Program-made: the position numbers and the translations under genes | Shown here: piece after piece, positions 29,140 to 39,587 of the stretch | Layout: each line of letters starts with the position of its first letter | How positions within the stretch are numbered: position 1 is the first letter of the stretch | Origin: an uncultured Pelagibacteraceae bacterium | Lineage (GTDB): Bacteria; Pseudomonadota; Alphaproteobacteria; Pelagibacterales; Pelagibacteraceae | Length of the DNA: 57,468 bases | Assembly: GCA_902533585.1 (NCBI GenBank) | Contig: CACAMG010000003.1 | Coordinates: 1-57,468 of the forward strand | Direction: 5' to 3' | The notes under the pieces: generated by a model | Databases searched by the model: none | The model's input: the letters and a program-made list of their open reading frames with translations, nothing else | Told to the model about the DNA's origin: nothing

Positions 29140-30149
29140 AAAGTTCTTTCTAGGCTAAATGAAGTTAGATTTTGGAAGATATTCTTTTCCTTAGAGTCAT
29201 TAAAAATACTAAGAGAGCTTGAAGCAAGATTTATAAAATATTCTGCTTTCTTATGACAGTCAGGAATAATATTGTACTTTTTTATTAATTCTAAAACAAT
29301 TTTTAATTGATTTTCTGTTCTAAAACTTCGGTTAAAAAATTTTTTAACTTCATTTTTTTCTTTATCTGAAACTTTTTGATAAAGCAAAATAATAGGCAAA
29401 GTGATTTTACCTTCATAAAAATCATTACCAATTTTTTTTCCAAAAATTTTTAAATCAGAATTGTAATCTAATGCGTCGTCAGCTATTTGAAAAGTTAAAC
29501 CAAGATTTTTTCCATAAAATTCTAAAGCATCTTTTATTTTATTTTCCTTTTCAGACAATATAGCCCCGACTCTTGTTGCAGCTGAAAATAATGATGCAGT
29601 TTTTGCTGAAATGATTTTAAGATAAGTTTCCTCCAACATGTCAATTTCACTTTTGTGCTGGAGTTGTAAAATTTCTCCTTGAGCTATTTCAGAAGAAGTA
29701 GAAGAAAGAAGTTTTAAAACTTCTAAATTTCCATCTTCAACTATCATCTCAAAGCACCTGCTTAAAAGGTAGTCTCCAACTAATATAGAAGATTGGTTTC
29801 CCCAAATTGAATTTAAAGTTTTTTCTCCTCTTCTAATTTCTGCATTATCAATTACATCATCATGCATTAAGGTGGCTGCATGAATTAATTCCACACAAGC
29901 AGCTAAATTTATATCTCTGCTTCCTTTGGAGTATCCACACAGTTTGGCTGAGCCAAGAGTTAATAGGCCCCTGAACCTTTTGCCTCCAGTATTTAAATGG
30001 TATTTTGACATTTCTTGAACCAAATTAACTTTACTTGATAGTTTTGCTTTAATTCTCTCTTCAACTAAAACTAGTTTGTCATCTACTGAGTTTTTAAGTT
30101 CAGAATAAGAGTTGTTTATTAGTTTTTTTAATTGAACGACTGTTCCCAT
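29136..30149 (-). CDS. ispB: Long-chain polyprenyl (octaprenyl-type) diphosphate synthase
   Basis: Makes the all-trans side-chain precursor of ubiquinone. The first aspartate-rich motif is MHDDVIDNAEIRRG, the second QIADDALDYNSD, with GGKRFRGLLTL near residue 55. The residue before the first DDxxD is small (LMHD with ATL upstream), as in long-chain enzymes. At 337 residues it differs clearly from the short-chain IspA at 24620. Chain length is inferred. Its stop shares TTAA with pdxH. Confidence 0.9.
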   Translation of the reverse strand: MGTVVQLKKLINNSYSELKNSVDDKLVLVEERIKAKLSSKVNLVQEMSKYHLNTGGKRFRGLLTLGSAKLCGYSKGSRDINLAACVELIHAATLMHDDVIDNAEIRRGEKTLNSIWGNQSSILVGDYLLSRCFEMIVEDGNLEVLKLLSSTSSEIAQGEILQLQHKSEIDMLEETYLKIISAKTASLFSAATRVGAILSEKENKIKDALEFYGKNLGLTFQIADDALDYNSDLKIFGKKIGNDFYEGKITLPIILLYQKVSDKEKNEVKKFFNRSFRTENQLKIVLELIKKYNIIPDCHKKAEYFINLASSSLSIFNDSKEKNIFQNLTSFSLERTF

Positions 30150-30259
30150 AATTTTAAATTAGTATAATAAACTTATTATTGTACTTATCAATTGACGCAC
30201 CCTATTGTTCAACTATAAGTAGACTTTAATATTAAATAAAAAATTTTATAAGCATTATA

Positions 30260-31069
30260 ATGTTCTCTTTTTTCAAAAAAAAAAAAATAATTCCTCATAT
30301 TAAATTAAACGGAGTTATTGGAAATGTGGGAAAATTTCGACAAGGTATAGATTTTTCTGGACAGGAACCAATTATTAAAAAAGCTTTTTCAATAAAAAAA
30401 GCTCCGGCAGTGGCTGTTACAATTAACTCTCCAGGGGGCTCTCCGGTTCAATCGCATTTGATTTATAAATTTATAAGAGAACAGGCAAAAAAAAATAAAA
30501 AGAAGGTGATAGTTTTTGCAGAAGATGTGGCTGCATCAGGAGGATATCTGATAGCTTGTTCAGGAGATGAAATTTATGCAAACTCTAGCTCAATAATTGG
30601 ATCAATAGGAGTAATTTATTCTTCTTTTGGATTTAAAGATTTAATCCAAAAAATAGGAGTTCAAAGAAGAGTTTATACTGCTGGTAAAAATAAAAGTACA
30701 TTAGATCCTTTTTTGGAAGAAAAAAAAGAAGATATAGATAGGCTAAAAAATATTCAGTTAGAACTTCACCAAGATTTTATAGAAGTTGTAGAACAAAGCA
30801 GGTCAACAAAATTAAAAAAAGATAAAGGTGTTGAGATGTTTTCTGGAGAATTTTGGTCAGGAAGGAAAGCAAAAGAGTTAGGATTAATTGATGGAATTGG
30901 AAACGCAGACCAAATATTGAGACAAAAATATGGAGAAGATGTAATTATAAAAAAATTCGAAAAAAGCAAAGGTTGGTTGGCTAAAAAGCTATCTTCTTCA
31001 GAGGACCAAGCTGATAAATTAATTAGCATTATTGAAGAAAGATCAATTTGGCAGAGGTATGGCTTCTAA
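30260..31069 (+). CDS. S49 family serine peptidase (SppA/SohB-like), apparently without membrane anchor
   Basis: Signal-peptide-peptidase-type protease. The catalytic Ser93 lies in [12 protein letters not shown] and the Lys general base is Lys145 in [19 protein letters not shown] marks the oxyanion region. The 269-residue protein starts [16 protein letters not shown] with no obvious transmembrane helix, so it resembles the core domain of SppA alone. Signal peptide remnants are the family substrate, but that is family knowledge only. It overlaps the glyQ start by 11 bases. Confidence 0.88.
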   Translation: MFSFFKKKKIIPHIKLNGVIGNVGKFRQGIDFSGQEPIIKKAFSIKKAPAVAVTINSPGGSPVQSHLIYKFIREQAKKNKKKVIVFAEDVAASGGYLIACSGDEIYANSSSIIGSIGVIYSSFGFKDLIQKIGVQRRVYTAGKNKSTLDPFLEEKKEDIDRLKNIQLELHQDFIEVVEQSRSTKLKKDKGVEMFSGEFWSGRKAKELGLIDGIGNADQILRQKYGEDVIIKKFEKSKGWLAKKLSSSEDQADKLISIIEERSIWQRYGF

Positions 31070-31943
31070 AAAAAAAAAAATTAAAAAAAATAAATTTCAA
31101 ACTTTTCAAGACACAATATTAAATTTACAAAGATATTGGAGTAAACATGGGTGTATAATTTTACAACCTTATGATATGGAAGTGGGTGCCGGCACCTTTC
31201 ATCCTGCTACAACACTTAGGTCTTTAGGCGCTAAACCATGGAAAGCTGCTTATGTTCAACCATCAAGAAGACCAACGGATGGTAGATATGGAGAAAACCC
31301 TAATAGACTTCAACATTACTATCAATTTCAAGTTATAATAAAACCATCGCCAAAAAATATTAAAAAACTTTATTTGAATAGCTTATCAACTATAGGAATC
31401 AAGCATAACGATCATGATATAAGATTTGTCGAGGACGACTGGGAAAGCCCAACTTTAGGAGCGGCAGGACTAGGGTGGGAAGTTTGGTGCGATGGAATGG
31501 AAATTACGCAATTTACTTATTTTCAACAAATGGCTGGAATTGAATGTAAACCCATATCCGTAGAACTTACGTATGGACTAGAAAGAATATGCATGTTCAC
31601 TCAAGGAGTAAAAAATGTTTTCGATTTAGTTTGGAATAATGAAGGAGTAAAATACAAGGAAGTATTTTATCAAGCAGAAAAGGAGTTTTCATCTTACAAT
31701 TTTGATTATGCAAACACTGATAATTTATTTAAAATTTTTAATATGTTAGAAGATGAAACAAACTCATTAATTGAAAAAAAACTTTCTTTACCAGCATATG
31801 ATCAATGTTTAAAAGCAAGCCATATATTTAATATTCTTGATGCGAGAGGAGTAATAAGTGTAGCACAAAGAGCGGAATTTATTGCAAGAATAAGAAACTT
31901 AACCAAAGGTGTTGGACAGATCTGGCTTGAAAGCCAAAGTTAA
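31059..31943 (+). CDS. glyQ: Glycyl-tRNA synthetase alpha subunit
   Basis: Catalytic subunit of the bacterial (alpha2beta2) glycyl-tRNA synthetase. Motifs are [37 protein letters not shown] (seen in part), [21 protein letters not shown] and [22 protein letters not shown] set the start at the ATG giving MASKKKK (294 residues) rather than the upstream start in the track. It is translationally entangled with the S49 peptidase gene and followed 1 base later by glyS. Confidence 0.96.
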   Translation: MASKKKKIKKNKFQTFQDTILNLQRYWSKHGCIILQPYDMEVGAGTFHPATTLRSLGAKPWKAAYVQPSRRPTDGRYGENPNRLQHYYQFQVIIKPSPKNIKKLYLNSLSTIGIKHNDHDIRFVEDDWESPTLGAAGLGWEVWCDGMEITQFTYFQQMAGIECKPISVELTYGLERICMFTQGVKNVFDLVWNNEGVKYKEVFYQAEKEFSSYNFDYANTDNLFKIFNMLEDETNSLIEKKLSLPAYDQCLKASHIFNILDARGVISVAQRAEFIARIRNLTKGVGQIWLESQS

Positions 31944-31944
31944 A

Positions 31945-34017
31945 ATGTCTGAATTTTTTCTAGAATTATTTAGTGAAGAATTACCCGCGGCCTTGCAGTC
32001 TCAAGCAAGGGAAAATATTTTAACTAATTTCAAAATTTTTTTTGAGAAAGAAAATATAGATTTTAAAGGAATTTCTGCCAGTTATTCGACGCCAAATAGA
32101 TTAGTTGTTTATTTTCAGAATTTAAACCTCGAAATATTAAAAAAATCTGAGGAAATCAGAGGTCCAAGTGTGACTGCACCAGAAAAGGCTTTAGAGGGAT
32201 TTATAAAATCAAACGAAGTTGACAAAAAAAATCTTTACAAAAAACAGACCGACAAAGGAGAATTTTATTTTTATAATAAAAAATCTAAAAAAGTAAAAAC
32301 TAAAGATTTATTAAATAAAAATATTCCATTTATTTTAGATAAAATTTCTTGGAAAAAATCAATGAAATGGGGAGAATTTGACCTACATTGGGGAAGACCT
32401 CTCAAATCAATTTTGGCAATTTTTAATGGTGAAAATCTCAATTTTAAATATCATCATTTAAAGAGTTCAAATATTACATATTTAGATAAAGAATTTGAAG
32501 AAAAGACAAAAAGTTTTAATAATTTTAAATCATACAATTCTTATTTTAAAGCAAAAGGAATTATAATTGAAAATGTTTTGAGAAAAAATTTTATTGAAAA
32601 AGAATTAAATAAAATATCAAAAAAAAAATCTGTAGAAATTAAAATTAATTATAAATTATTGTCAGAAGTTTCTGATATAGTAGAAAAACCAACTATAATT
32701 GCATGCACTTTTGATAAAAAATTTTTAGATATACCAAAAGAAATTTTAATTATTACAATGCAACAACATCAAAAGTATTTCCCAACATTTGATAAAAAAG
32801 AAAATTTAACAAACAATTTTTTTATTGTTTCAGATATAAAAGATACTAAAGGACTGGTCAAAATAGGAAATGAGAGAGTTGTAGAAGCAAGACTAAGTGA
32901 TGCAAACTTCTTTTGGAAACGAAATAAATCACAAAGTCTAGTTAAACAAGTCTCAAAACTAAAAAATATTAACTATTTTAAAAATCTTGGAAGTTATTTT
33001 GACAAAGTTCAAAGGATTAGAAAGCTAAGTGGAATTATTTCCGATGAACTTTTGATTAGTAAAGAGAAAATAGAAATTGCTTCTTCAATATGCAAAGTTG
33101 ATTTATTATCAGATTTAGTTGGTGAGTTTCCGGAATTACAAGGTGTAATGGGAAGTTATTTTGCTGCAGCTCAAGGATTCGATAAGGAAATTTGTTTAGC
33201 TGTTAAAGAACATTATTTGCCTACTGGATTAGAAAGTAAAGTTCCAAAGAAACCTTATAGTTTTGCTTTGTCATTAAGTGATAAAATAGATTCTTTAGTT
33301 GGATTTTTTGGATTAAATCTAAAACCTACAAGTTCTAAAGATCCTTATGCATTGAGAAGATCGGCAATCGGTTTAATAAGAATGATTTTAGAAAATAATA
33401 AAGAACTAAGAATTAAAGATCTAATAAACTATTCTTGTTTACTTTATAATGATCAAAATTTAAAATTTGATGCAAAAAAAATTCAGAAAGAATTAATAGA
33501 ATTTTTAAATGATAGATTAAAAAACTTTATGAAAGAAAAAAAAATTAGAATGGACATAATAGATAGCGCAACATCTTCTAATAACATAGACAATATTATA
33601 AAGATTTATAGAAAATCTTTAGTTTTTAATAATTTGATTTCCAAAGAAATAGGTAGCGATGTAATTTATATTTATAAGAGAGCTTCCAGCATCATAGTTA
33701 ATGAATTAAAAAATAAAGAATTAGAAATATCCGGATCAACCGATCCAGCACTATTTAAAAATGATTTTGAAAAAAATTTATACAAAAAAATTAATGAAAT
33801 AAGAAAATATTTTACAGTTATTCACGAACAAGAAGATTGCGAGAATTCATTTGAAACTTTGGCTTCAGTAAAAAAAGAAGTCACAGAATTTTTTGATAAT
33901 GTAATTGTTAATGATGAAGATCAATCTATAAAAAAAAATAGACTAGAACTTTTACAAATGTTATGTAAAACTTTTGACAGTTATTTTAATTTTTCATCAA
34001 TAGAGAGCGCAACGTGA
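31945..34017 (+). CDS. glyS: Glycyl-tRNA synthetase beta subunit
   Basis: tRNA-binding and editing-like beta chain of the bacterial GlyRS. The N-terminal motif FFLELFSEELPA and STPNRLVVYF are typical, followed by HD-like and DALR-like anticodon-binding parts (DPYALRRSAIGLIRMI). From ATG 31945 it is 690 residues, as expected; the track ORF begins 36 bases earlier inside glyQ. Its TGA overlaps the GTG start of ppdK. Confidence 0.95.
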   Translation: MSEFFLELFSEELPAALQSQARENILTNFKIFFEKENIDFKGISASYSTPNRLVVYFQNLNLEILKKSEEIRGPSVTAPEKALEGFIKSNEVDKKNLYKKQTDKGEFYFYNKKSKKVKTKDLLNKNIPFILDKISWKKSMKWGEFDLHWGRPLKSILAIFNGENLNFKYHHLKSSNITYLDKEFEEKTKSFNNFKSYNSYFKAKGIIIENVLRKNFIEKELNKISKKKSVEIKINYKLLSEVSDIVEKPTIIACTFDKKFLDIPKEILIITMQQHQKYFPTFDKKENLTNNFFIVSDIKDTKGLVKIGNERVVEARLSDANFFWKRNKSQSLVKQVSKLKNINYFKNLGSYFDKVQRIRKLSGIISDELLISKEKIEIASSICKVDLLSDLVGEFPELQGVMGSYFAAAQGFDKEICLAVKEHYLPTGLESKVPKKPYSFALSLSDKIDSLVGFFGLNLKPTSSKDPYALRRSAIGLIRMILENNKELRIKDLINYSCLLYNDQNLKFDAKKIQKELIEFLNDRLKNFMKEKKIRMDIIDSATSSNNIDNIIKIYRKSLVFNNLISKEIGSDVIYIYKRASSIIVNELKNKELEISGSTDPALFKNDFEKNLYKKINEIRKYFTVIHEQEDCENSFETLASVKKEVTEFFDNVIVNDEDQSIKKNRLELLQMLCKTFDSYFNFSSIESAT

Positions 34018-36677
34018 AAAAATTTGTATTTAATTTTAGTTCAAAAGACACAAAAAAATTTAAAAATCCAAAAAATATATTGGGTGGAAAAGGTACAAAT
34101 CTAGCTGAAATGAAAAATCAGGGTTTACCAGTACCTCCAGGATTTACAATTTCCACTGAAGCATGTGATTTGTTTTATAAAAATAAAAAAAAATTAAATT
34201 CAAATATTTTAAAAGAAATAAAAAAAGAAATTAAACATATCGAAAAAGCCACTGGAAAAATATTTGGAGATTTGAAGAACCCTCTTCTTATTTCTGTTAG
34301 ATCAGGAGCTAGAATTTCAATGCCTGGAATGATGGATACAATTTTGAATTTGGGTCTTAATGATAAAACAGTTGTATCTTTGGAAAAAAAAACAGCAAAT
34401 CCTAGATTTGCTAAAGATAGCTACAGAAGATTTATACAAATGTATTCAAATGTAGTCTTAAAAATTGATAATTATTTTTTTGAAGATTTGATTGAGAATT
34501 ACAAATTAACAAAAGGTGTCCTTTTAGATACGGAGCTAGATGAAAATGATTGGGATGGTTTAATAAAAGATTTTAAAAAAATTGTAGAAGAAAAAACCAA
34601 AAAAAAGTTTCCTCAAGATGTAAACGAACAATTGATAGGGTCAATTAGTGCAGTATTTTTATCTTGGGAAAGTGAGAGAGCAAAGGTTTATAGAAAAATT
34701 AATCAAATACCTTCAAGCTGGGGAACAGCAGTAAATATTCAAGCTATGGTTTTTGGGAATATGGGAAATGACTGCGCAACTGGAGTTGTATTTACAAGAA
34801 ATCCATCTAATGGAAAAAAAGAAATCTATGGTGAATATTTAATCAATGCACAAGGAGAAGATGTTGTTGCCGGAACTAGAACACCACAATACATAACAAA
34901 ATCTCAAGGCAAACAGTCTGATTTAAAAGAAAAATCAATGGAAGAAACTATGCCAAAAATATTTAACGAGTTAAAAAAAATTTTAGATATTTTAGAAAAG
35001 CACTACAAAGACATGCAGGATGTTGAATTCACAGTTGAAAATAAAAAACTTTGGATGTTGCAAACTAGATCTGGAAAAAGAACAGCAAAATCTGCAGTAA
35101 AAATTGCTGTAGATATGGAAAAAGAAAAAAAAATTTCAAAAAAACAAGCAATTTTAATGGTAGATCCAGATTCTTTAGATTCTCTCTTGCATCCAACTTT
35201 AGATGAAAATAGTAAAATTGAAGTAATAGGAAAAGGATTACCGGCATCTCCAGGAGCTACAAGCGGCAAAGTGGTTTTCACATCCGATGAAGCCGAAAGA
35301 TTAAATGCAATGATGCAAGATACTATTTTGGTTAGAGTTGAGACATCTCCTGAAGATATACATGGTATGCATGCGGCGAAAGGAATTCTTACTGCTAGAG
35401 GAGGAATGACAAGTCATGCAGCAGTCGTTGCCAGAGGAATGGGAAGGCCCTGCGTTTCCGGATCAAGCGAAATTGACATAGATTATGAAAAAAAATTATT
35501 TAAAACTAAAAATCATGAAATTAAAGAGGGAGAGATTATTACTATAGATGGATCTACTGGAAGAATAATTTTAGGAAAAGTAAAAACAGTTGAACCAGAA
35601 ATTTCTGGAGATTTTTCAAAATTAATGAGCTGGTCTGACAAGTTTAGAAAATTAAAAATAAGAACAAATTCTGAAACTCCTTTAGACACAAAACTAGCAA
35701 GAGATTTTGGCGCTGAAGGAATTGGATTATGTAGAACCGAACATATGTTTTTTGACGAAGAGAGAATTTTGTCAGTTAGGGAAATGATTCTGTCAAAAAC
35801 AAAAGAAGATAGAGATAAAGCGTTAATCAAACTGCTACCTCATCAAAAAAATGATTTTATAGAAATATTCAAAATAATGTCTGGCTTTCCAGTAACAGTG
35901 AGATTATTAGACCCTCCATTACATGAATTTTTACCAAAAAATAAAAATGAAATAAATGAAGTTGCTAAATTGTTAGGCTTACAATTTACAGATATAGAAA
36001 GCAGAATAACAGAATTACACGAACACAACCCTATGCTTGGACACAGAGGTTGCAGACTAGGAATATCTTTTCCAGAAATTTATGAGATGCAGTGTAGAGC
36101 AATTTTTGAAGCACTGGTTGAGTGTAAAAAACAAAAGTTAAAATCTATTGTACCTGAGATTATGATACCTCTTGTTTCAACTGAAGCAGAAATAAAAATC
36201 ATGAAACATTTAGTTGATAGAATTGCAACAAAAGTTCAGGAAGAAAATAATTTTAAAATTGATTATCTTGTAGGAACCATGATTGAACTCCCAAGAGCGG
36301 CTTTAAAAGCAAAAGATATTGCTAAACATGCTGATTTTTTCAGTTTTGGAACAAACGATCTAACCCAGACGACTTTTGGAATTAGTAGAGATGATAGTGG
36401 AAAGTTTTTAAATGACTATATTGAAAATAAAATCTTTGAGGTGGATCCTTTTATATCCATAGACGAAGGTGTTGGTGATTTAATTGAAATAGCTACCAAG
36501 AGAGGGAGAAAACAAAATAATAGACTTAAACTAGGTATTTGTGGAGAACATGGTGGTGATCCAAAAAGTATTCATTTTTGTTCAAAAACAGGTTTAAACT
36601 ATGTTTCTTGCTCACCTTATAGAGTACCAGTTGCTCGACTAGCTGCAGCTCAAGCGGATTTATTAAAAAAAAATTAA
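34014..36677 (+). CDS. ppdK: Pyruvate, phosphate dikinase
   Basis: Interconverts pyruvate + ATP + Pi and PEP + AMP + PPi; in heterotrophs it can serve gluconeogenesis or, with PPi, ATP-saving glycolysis. The order is nucleotide-binding domain (GGKGTNLAEMKNQGLPVPPGFTIS; SVRSGARISMPGMMDTILNLG), phosphohistidine domain (GGMTSHAAVVARGMG) and PEP/pyruvate barrel ending in CGEHGGDP. It is complete at 887 residues with a GTG start. The 3' end shares TTAA with nadC. It pairs functionally with gap, pgk and tkt at the left end. Confidence 0.97.
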   Translation: MKKFVFNFSSKDTKKFKNPKNILGGKGTNLAEMKNQGLPVPPGFTISTEACDLFYKNKKKLNSNILKEIKKEIKHIEKATGKIFGDLKNPLLISVRSGARISMPGMMDTILNLGLNDKTVVSLEKKTANPRFAKDSYRRFIQMYSNVVLKIDNYFFEDLIENYKLTKGVLLDTELDENDWDGLIKDFKKIVEEKTKKKFPQDVNEQLIGSISAVFLSWESERAKVYRKINQIPSSWGTAVNIQAMVFGNMGNDCATGVVFTRNPSNGKKEIYGEYLINAQGEDVVAGTRTPQYITKSQGKQSDLKEKSMEETMPKIFNELKKILDILEKHYKDMQDVEFTVENKKLWMLQTRSGKRTAKSAVKIAVDMEKEKKISKKQAILMVDPDSLDSLLHPTLDENSKIEVIGKGLPASPGATSGKVVFTSDEAERLNAMMQDTILVRVETSPEDIHGMHAAKGILTARGGMTSHAAVVARGMGRPCVSGSSEIDIDYEKKLFKTKNHEIKEGEIITIDGSTGRIILGKVKTVEPEISGDFSKLMSWSDKFRKLKIRTNSETPLDTKLARDFGAEGIGLCRTEHMFFDEERILSVREMILSKTKEDRDKALIKLLPHQKNDFIEIFKIMSGFPVTVRLLDPPLHEFLPKNKNEINEVAKLLGLQFTDIESRITELHEHNPMLGHRGCRLGISFPEIYEMQCRAIFEALVECKKQKLKSIVPEIMIPLVSTEAEIKIMKHLVDRIATKVQEENNFKIDYLVGTMIELPRAALKAKDIAKHADFFSFGTNDLTQTTFGISRDDSGKFLNDYIENKIFEVDPFISIDEGVGDLIEIATKRGRKQNNRLKLGICGEHGGDPKSIHFCSKTGLNYVSCSPYRVPVARLAAAQADLLKKN

Positions 36678-37495
36678 ATCTCTATTTTCAAATCCAAAGC
36701 TTTGAGACTATGAGTAAGATCTCCAATTGATATCCTATCTACTCCGCTTAAAGATATTTTTCTAATGTTTTTAATATTTATATTTCCTGAGGCTTCAGTT
36801 TCATAAAGCTTTTTGGCAATTTTAACTCCTTTTTTTAAATTTTTTAAACTCATGTTGTCAAATAGTACGCAATGAAAGTTCATACCCAATATTTCTTTTA
36901 ATTGTTTTAAATTTTCTACTTCAACAGTAATTTTTTTTTTATATTTAGATTTTGTGGCTTTTCTTACTAGGTTTTTTATTTTTGATACTGCTATATGATT
37001 ATCTTTTATTAAATATTCATCACTTAAATTAAATCGATGATTTAAACCTCCTCCAAGTTTAACAGCATATTTTTGTATTGATCTTAAATTAGGTATTGTT
37101 TTTCTGGTACAGCAAATTTTACATTTTTTTTTTACTTTTTTTACATACTGGTTTGTTTTAGTAGCAATTCCCGAAATATGAGTTAAAAAATTTAAAGCAA
37201 CTCTTTCACCTTTGATTATATTTTTTATATTTCCTTCAATAATTGCTATTACCTCTCCCTTTTTTATATAAGAACCTTCCCTTTTTTTTTCTTTAAATTT
37301 TATTTTTTTGTCTATTAATTTAAATGTTTGATTTGCAAATTTTAAACCTCCAATTATTCCATTTTGTGCAGAAATTAATTTAGCTTTTTTTTTAATATTA
37401 TTTTGTAACAAATTTGATGTTATATCTCCCAAAGGATTAAAATCTTCCCTTAGCGCTGACTTACAAGATTTAATTATAAATTTTTTAGTTATCAC
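36674..37495 (-). CDS. nadC: Nicotinate-nucleotide diphosphorylase (QPRTase)
   Basis: Joins quinolinate and PRPP to nicotinate mononucleotide in de novo NAD synthesis. Motifs: DITSNLL near the N-terminus, VALNFLTHISGIATKT, CCTRKTIPNLRSIQKYAVKLGGG and HRFNLSDEYLIKDNH, plus VLFDNMSLKNLKK. The length of 273 residues is usual, with a more Lys-rich C-terminal end. It follows nadA by 18 bases on the same strand; no nadB is present. Confidence 0.95.
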   Translation of the reverse strand: MITKKFIIKSCKSALREDFNPLGDITSNLLQNNIKKKAKLISAQNGIIGGLKFANQTFKLIDKKIKFKEKKREGSYIKKGEVIAIIEGNIKNIIKGERVALNFLTHISGIATKTNQYVKKVKKKCKICCTRKTIPNLRSIQKYAVKLGGGLNHRFNLSDEYLIKDNHIAVSKIKNLVRKATKSKYKKKITVEVENLKQLKEILGMNFHCVLFDNMSLKNLKKGVKIAKKLYETEASGNINIKNIRKISLSGVDRISIGDLTHSLKALDLKIEI

Positions 37496-37513
37496 TATTG
37501 TGGATATAACAGA

Positions 37514-38503
37514 TTATCTGCCAATCTCAGCCATACGTTGCACCGATTTTCTTGCCATTGTTGCAATATTGTGACTGATCTTTATTTCGTTGCTTTCATT
37601 TTTTAAGCAGTCATAAATTTTATTCAACGTAATCTTTTTCATATAAGGGCATAGATTACATGGTCTAATAAATTGTACATTTGGATTTTCTACTTGTACA
37701 TTATCGCTCATTGTACATTCAGTTACTAATAATACTTTTTTTGGTTGTTTTTCTTTGACATATTTTGCCATACCAGATGTTGATCCTGCAAAATCAGAAG
37801 CACTTATAACATCCGGAGGACACTCTGGGTGAGCAATAATTTTAATTTCTGGATTTTCTTTTCTAATATCCTCAACTTCTTTTGCTGAAAATTTTTCGTG
37901 AACAATACATGTGCCTTGCCAAGAAATAATTTTAACTTTTGTGTTTTTTTGAACATAATTAGCTAAATAATGGTCGGGAAGAAATATTACTTTATCAACG
38001 CCAAGAGATTCAACTACTTTTACAGCATTTGCAGATGTGCAACATACATCGGTTTCTGCTTTGACCTCTGCTGAAGTATTTACATAAGACACAACTGGTA
38101 CGCCAGGATATTTTTCTTTTAACATTCTAACATCATCTCCAGTTATAGATGAGGCCAAAGAACAACCTGCTGTCATATCCGGTATTAAAACTTTTTTTTC
38201 TGGGTTCATTAATTTTGCAGTTTCAGCCATAAAATGAACTCCACAAAGAACAATTATATCTGCATTTGTTTTTGCCGCCTCTATAGCTAAAGCCAGTGAA
38301 TCCGCGGATATGTCAGCAACACCATGATAAATTTCTGGGGTTTGATAATTGTGTGCAAGAATAACTGCATTTTTATCTTTTTTTAATTTATTAATTTTTT
38401 TAATTAATGGAGCGTGAACTTTCCATTCAATTTCAGGAACTACAGAGGAAATTTTTTTATAAATTTCACTTAGCGATTCATCTGTAAAATATTCTGAGCT
38501 CAT
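37514..38503 (-). CDS. nadA: Quinolinate synthase A
   Basis: 4Fe-4S enzyme that condenses iminoaspartate with DHAP to quinolinate. Visible features are AVILAHNYQTPEIYHGVADI, LCGVHFMAETAKLMNPEKKVLIPD and the cluster-associated Cys in TAGCSLA, TECTMSDN and CNLCPYMKK. The 329-residue length is normal. The aspartate-oxidising partner (NadB or an aspartate dehydrogenase) is not in the window, so its substrate must come from a gene elsewhere. Confidence 0.96.
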   Translation of the reverse strand: MSSEYFTDESLSEIYKKISSVVPEIEWKVHAPLIKKINKLKKDKNAVILAHNYQTPEIYHGVADISADSLALAIEAAKTNADIIVLCGVHFMAETAKLMNPEKKVLIPDMTAGCSLASSITGDDVRMLKEKYPGVPVVSYVNTSAEVKAETDVCCTSANAVKVVESLGVDKVIFLPDHYLANYVQKNTKVKIISWQGTCIVHEKFSAKEVEDIRKENPEIKIIAHPECPPDVISASDFAGSTSGMAKYVKEKQPKKVLLVTECTMSDNVQVENPNVQFIRPCNLCPYMKKITLNKIYDCLKNESNEIKISHNIATMARKSVQRMAEIGR

Positions 38504-38559
38504 AAAAATAATCTATCAACTTGAAAGATAAATGTCATTAATTTAATCTGTCACATGTA

Positions 38560-38645
38560 GCGGCTATGCTGAAACTGGTAGACAGGCTTGGTTGAGGACC
38601 AAGTGGGAATCTCCCATGAGAGTTCGAGTCTCTCTGGCCGCACCA
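38560..38645 (+). tRNA. tRNA-Leu (anticodon GAG)
   Basis: Cloverleaf read by eye: acceptor GCGGCTA pairs with TGGCCGC before A and an encoded CCA; the anticodon stem CTTGG/CCAAG encloses TTGAGGA, giving anticodon GAG (CUC/CUU); a long class II variable arm (TGGGAATCTCCCA) follows, as expected for leucine; the T loop is TTCGAGT. It lies between divergent nadA and convergent ygfZ. Confidence 0.95.
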
Positions 38646-38656
38646 AGAATTGAAAT

Positions 38657-39544
38657 TTATTTTAACCACTCCGGTCTTAAAATTTTTATTGAAGCAGATC
38701 CACAATTCAATTTTTTATTAAATTCAAAATTTTCATCTTTAAACTTAATTAACGCAAATGGGTATTTTTCACTAATTAAAATTTTACCTAGTTTTGTTTC
38801 ATTAACAGATATTTCATCATCAACTTTTATTGAGCCTTCTAAGATCTCTATAGGAAGTAATTTTTTTGAAATTTTATCCTTTAGTTTAATTCTTGCCGTA
38901 TTTTCCTGACCAACATAGCAACCTTTTTTAAAATCTAATCCATTTAATTCTTCAAAATTACACTCAATACCAAATATTTTATTTTTAAGCTGGTCAGTAT
39001 TTTTTTGAGCAATCCCAATTTCGTGACTAAATTTATAATATTCGTCAACGTTTGAACTACTTAAATCTAATTTTTTTAACGATAAATATAGTTTTTCCAA
39101 ATTAATAATTATTCTTGCGCCTAGTTCTTTTTTCCTTGGATCTAAAAAAATAGGGTCTTCTCTATATTTAATTGTACATCCTGGCAGATCTTTACTAGTC
39201 TCAAATTCTAAAAATTTTTCATGGCTTAATGCAGCTACTACAAACTCATTGCTTAGATTTAGTATTTCTATTTTAGACCTAAGTTTATATAGATTTAATT
39301 GATTATAAAGATTTTCGGTTTGTTTTTTTTCACAATCAATAAAATATCCATTTTTATGTTTAATGATCAAAAAATCAAAAAGATACTTACCTTGAGGAGT
39401 TAAAAGCGATGCGAAACAACTATTAGTTTCATTAACTTTGTTTATGTCATTTGTGATAATATTTTGTAAAAATTCTTTTGCATCCTGACCTTGTACAAAT
39501 AAAATTCCACGGTCTTCTAATATATATATTTTTTTTTTATTCAT
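38657..39544 (-). CDS. ygfZ: YgfZ/GcvT-like folate-binding protein
   Basis: Tetrahydrofolate-binding protein that helps maintain certain iron-sulfur enzymes. The C-terminal half has the diagnostic K-G-C-Y-x-G-Q-E signature (GLDFKKGCYVGQENTARI), and the N-terminal half has the GcvT fold (FVQGQDAKEFLQNIITND, FASLLTPQGKYLFDFLI). Length 295 residues fits YgfZ/IBA57 and is shorter than GcvT. NadA and the 2Fe-2S ferredoxin encoded nearby are the sort of Fe-S proteins it may support. Its end lies 11 bases from tRNA-Leu. Confidence 0.88.
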   Translation of the reverse strand: MNKKKIYILEDRGILFVQGQDAKEFLQNIITNDINKVNETNSCFASLLTPQGKYLFDFLIIKHKNGYFIDCEKKQTENLYNQLNLYKLRSKIEILNLSNEFVVAALSHEKFLEFETSKDLPGCTIKYREDPIFLDPRKKELGARIIINLEKLYLSLKKLDLSSSNVDEYYKFSHEIGIAQKNTDQLKNKIFGIECNFEELNGLDFKKGCYVGQENTARIKLKDKISKKLLPIEILEGSIKVDDEISVNETKLGKILISEKYPFALIKFKDENFEFNKKLNCGSASIKILRPEWLK

Positions 39545-39587
39545 AATTGAAAGATGCTCATTTATAATATAGTTACTTTTCTACTAA

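Noticed and set aside
31032-31058. Upstream starts for glyQ, and likewise glyS (31909-31944), GT39 (46610) and xseB (24349)
   Set aside because: The internal ATG codons give the usual family N-termini and lengths.
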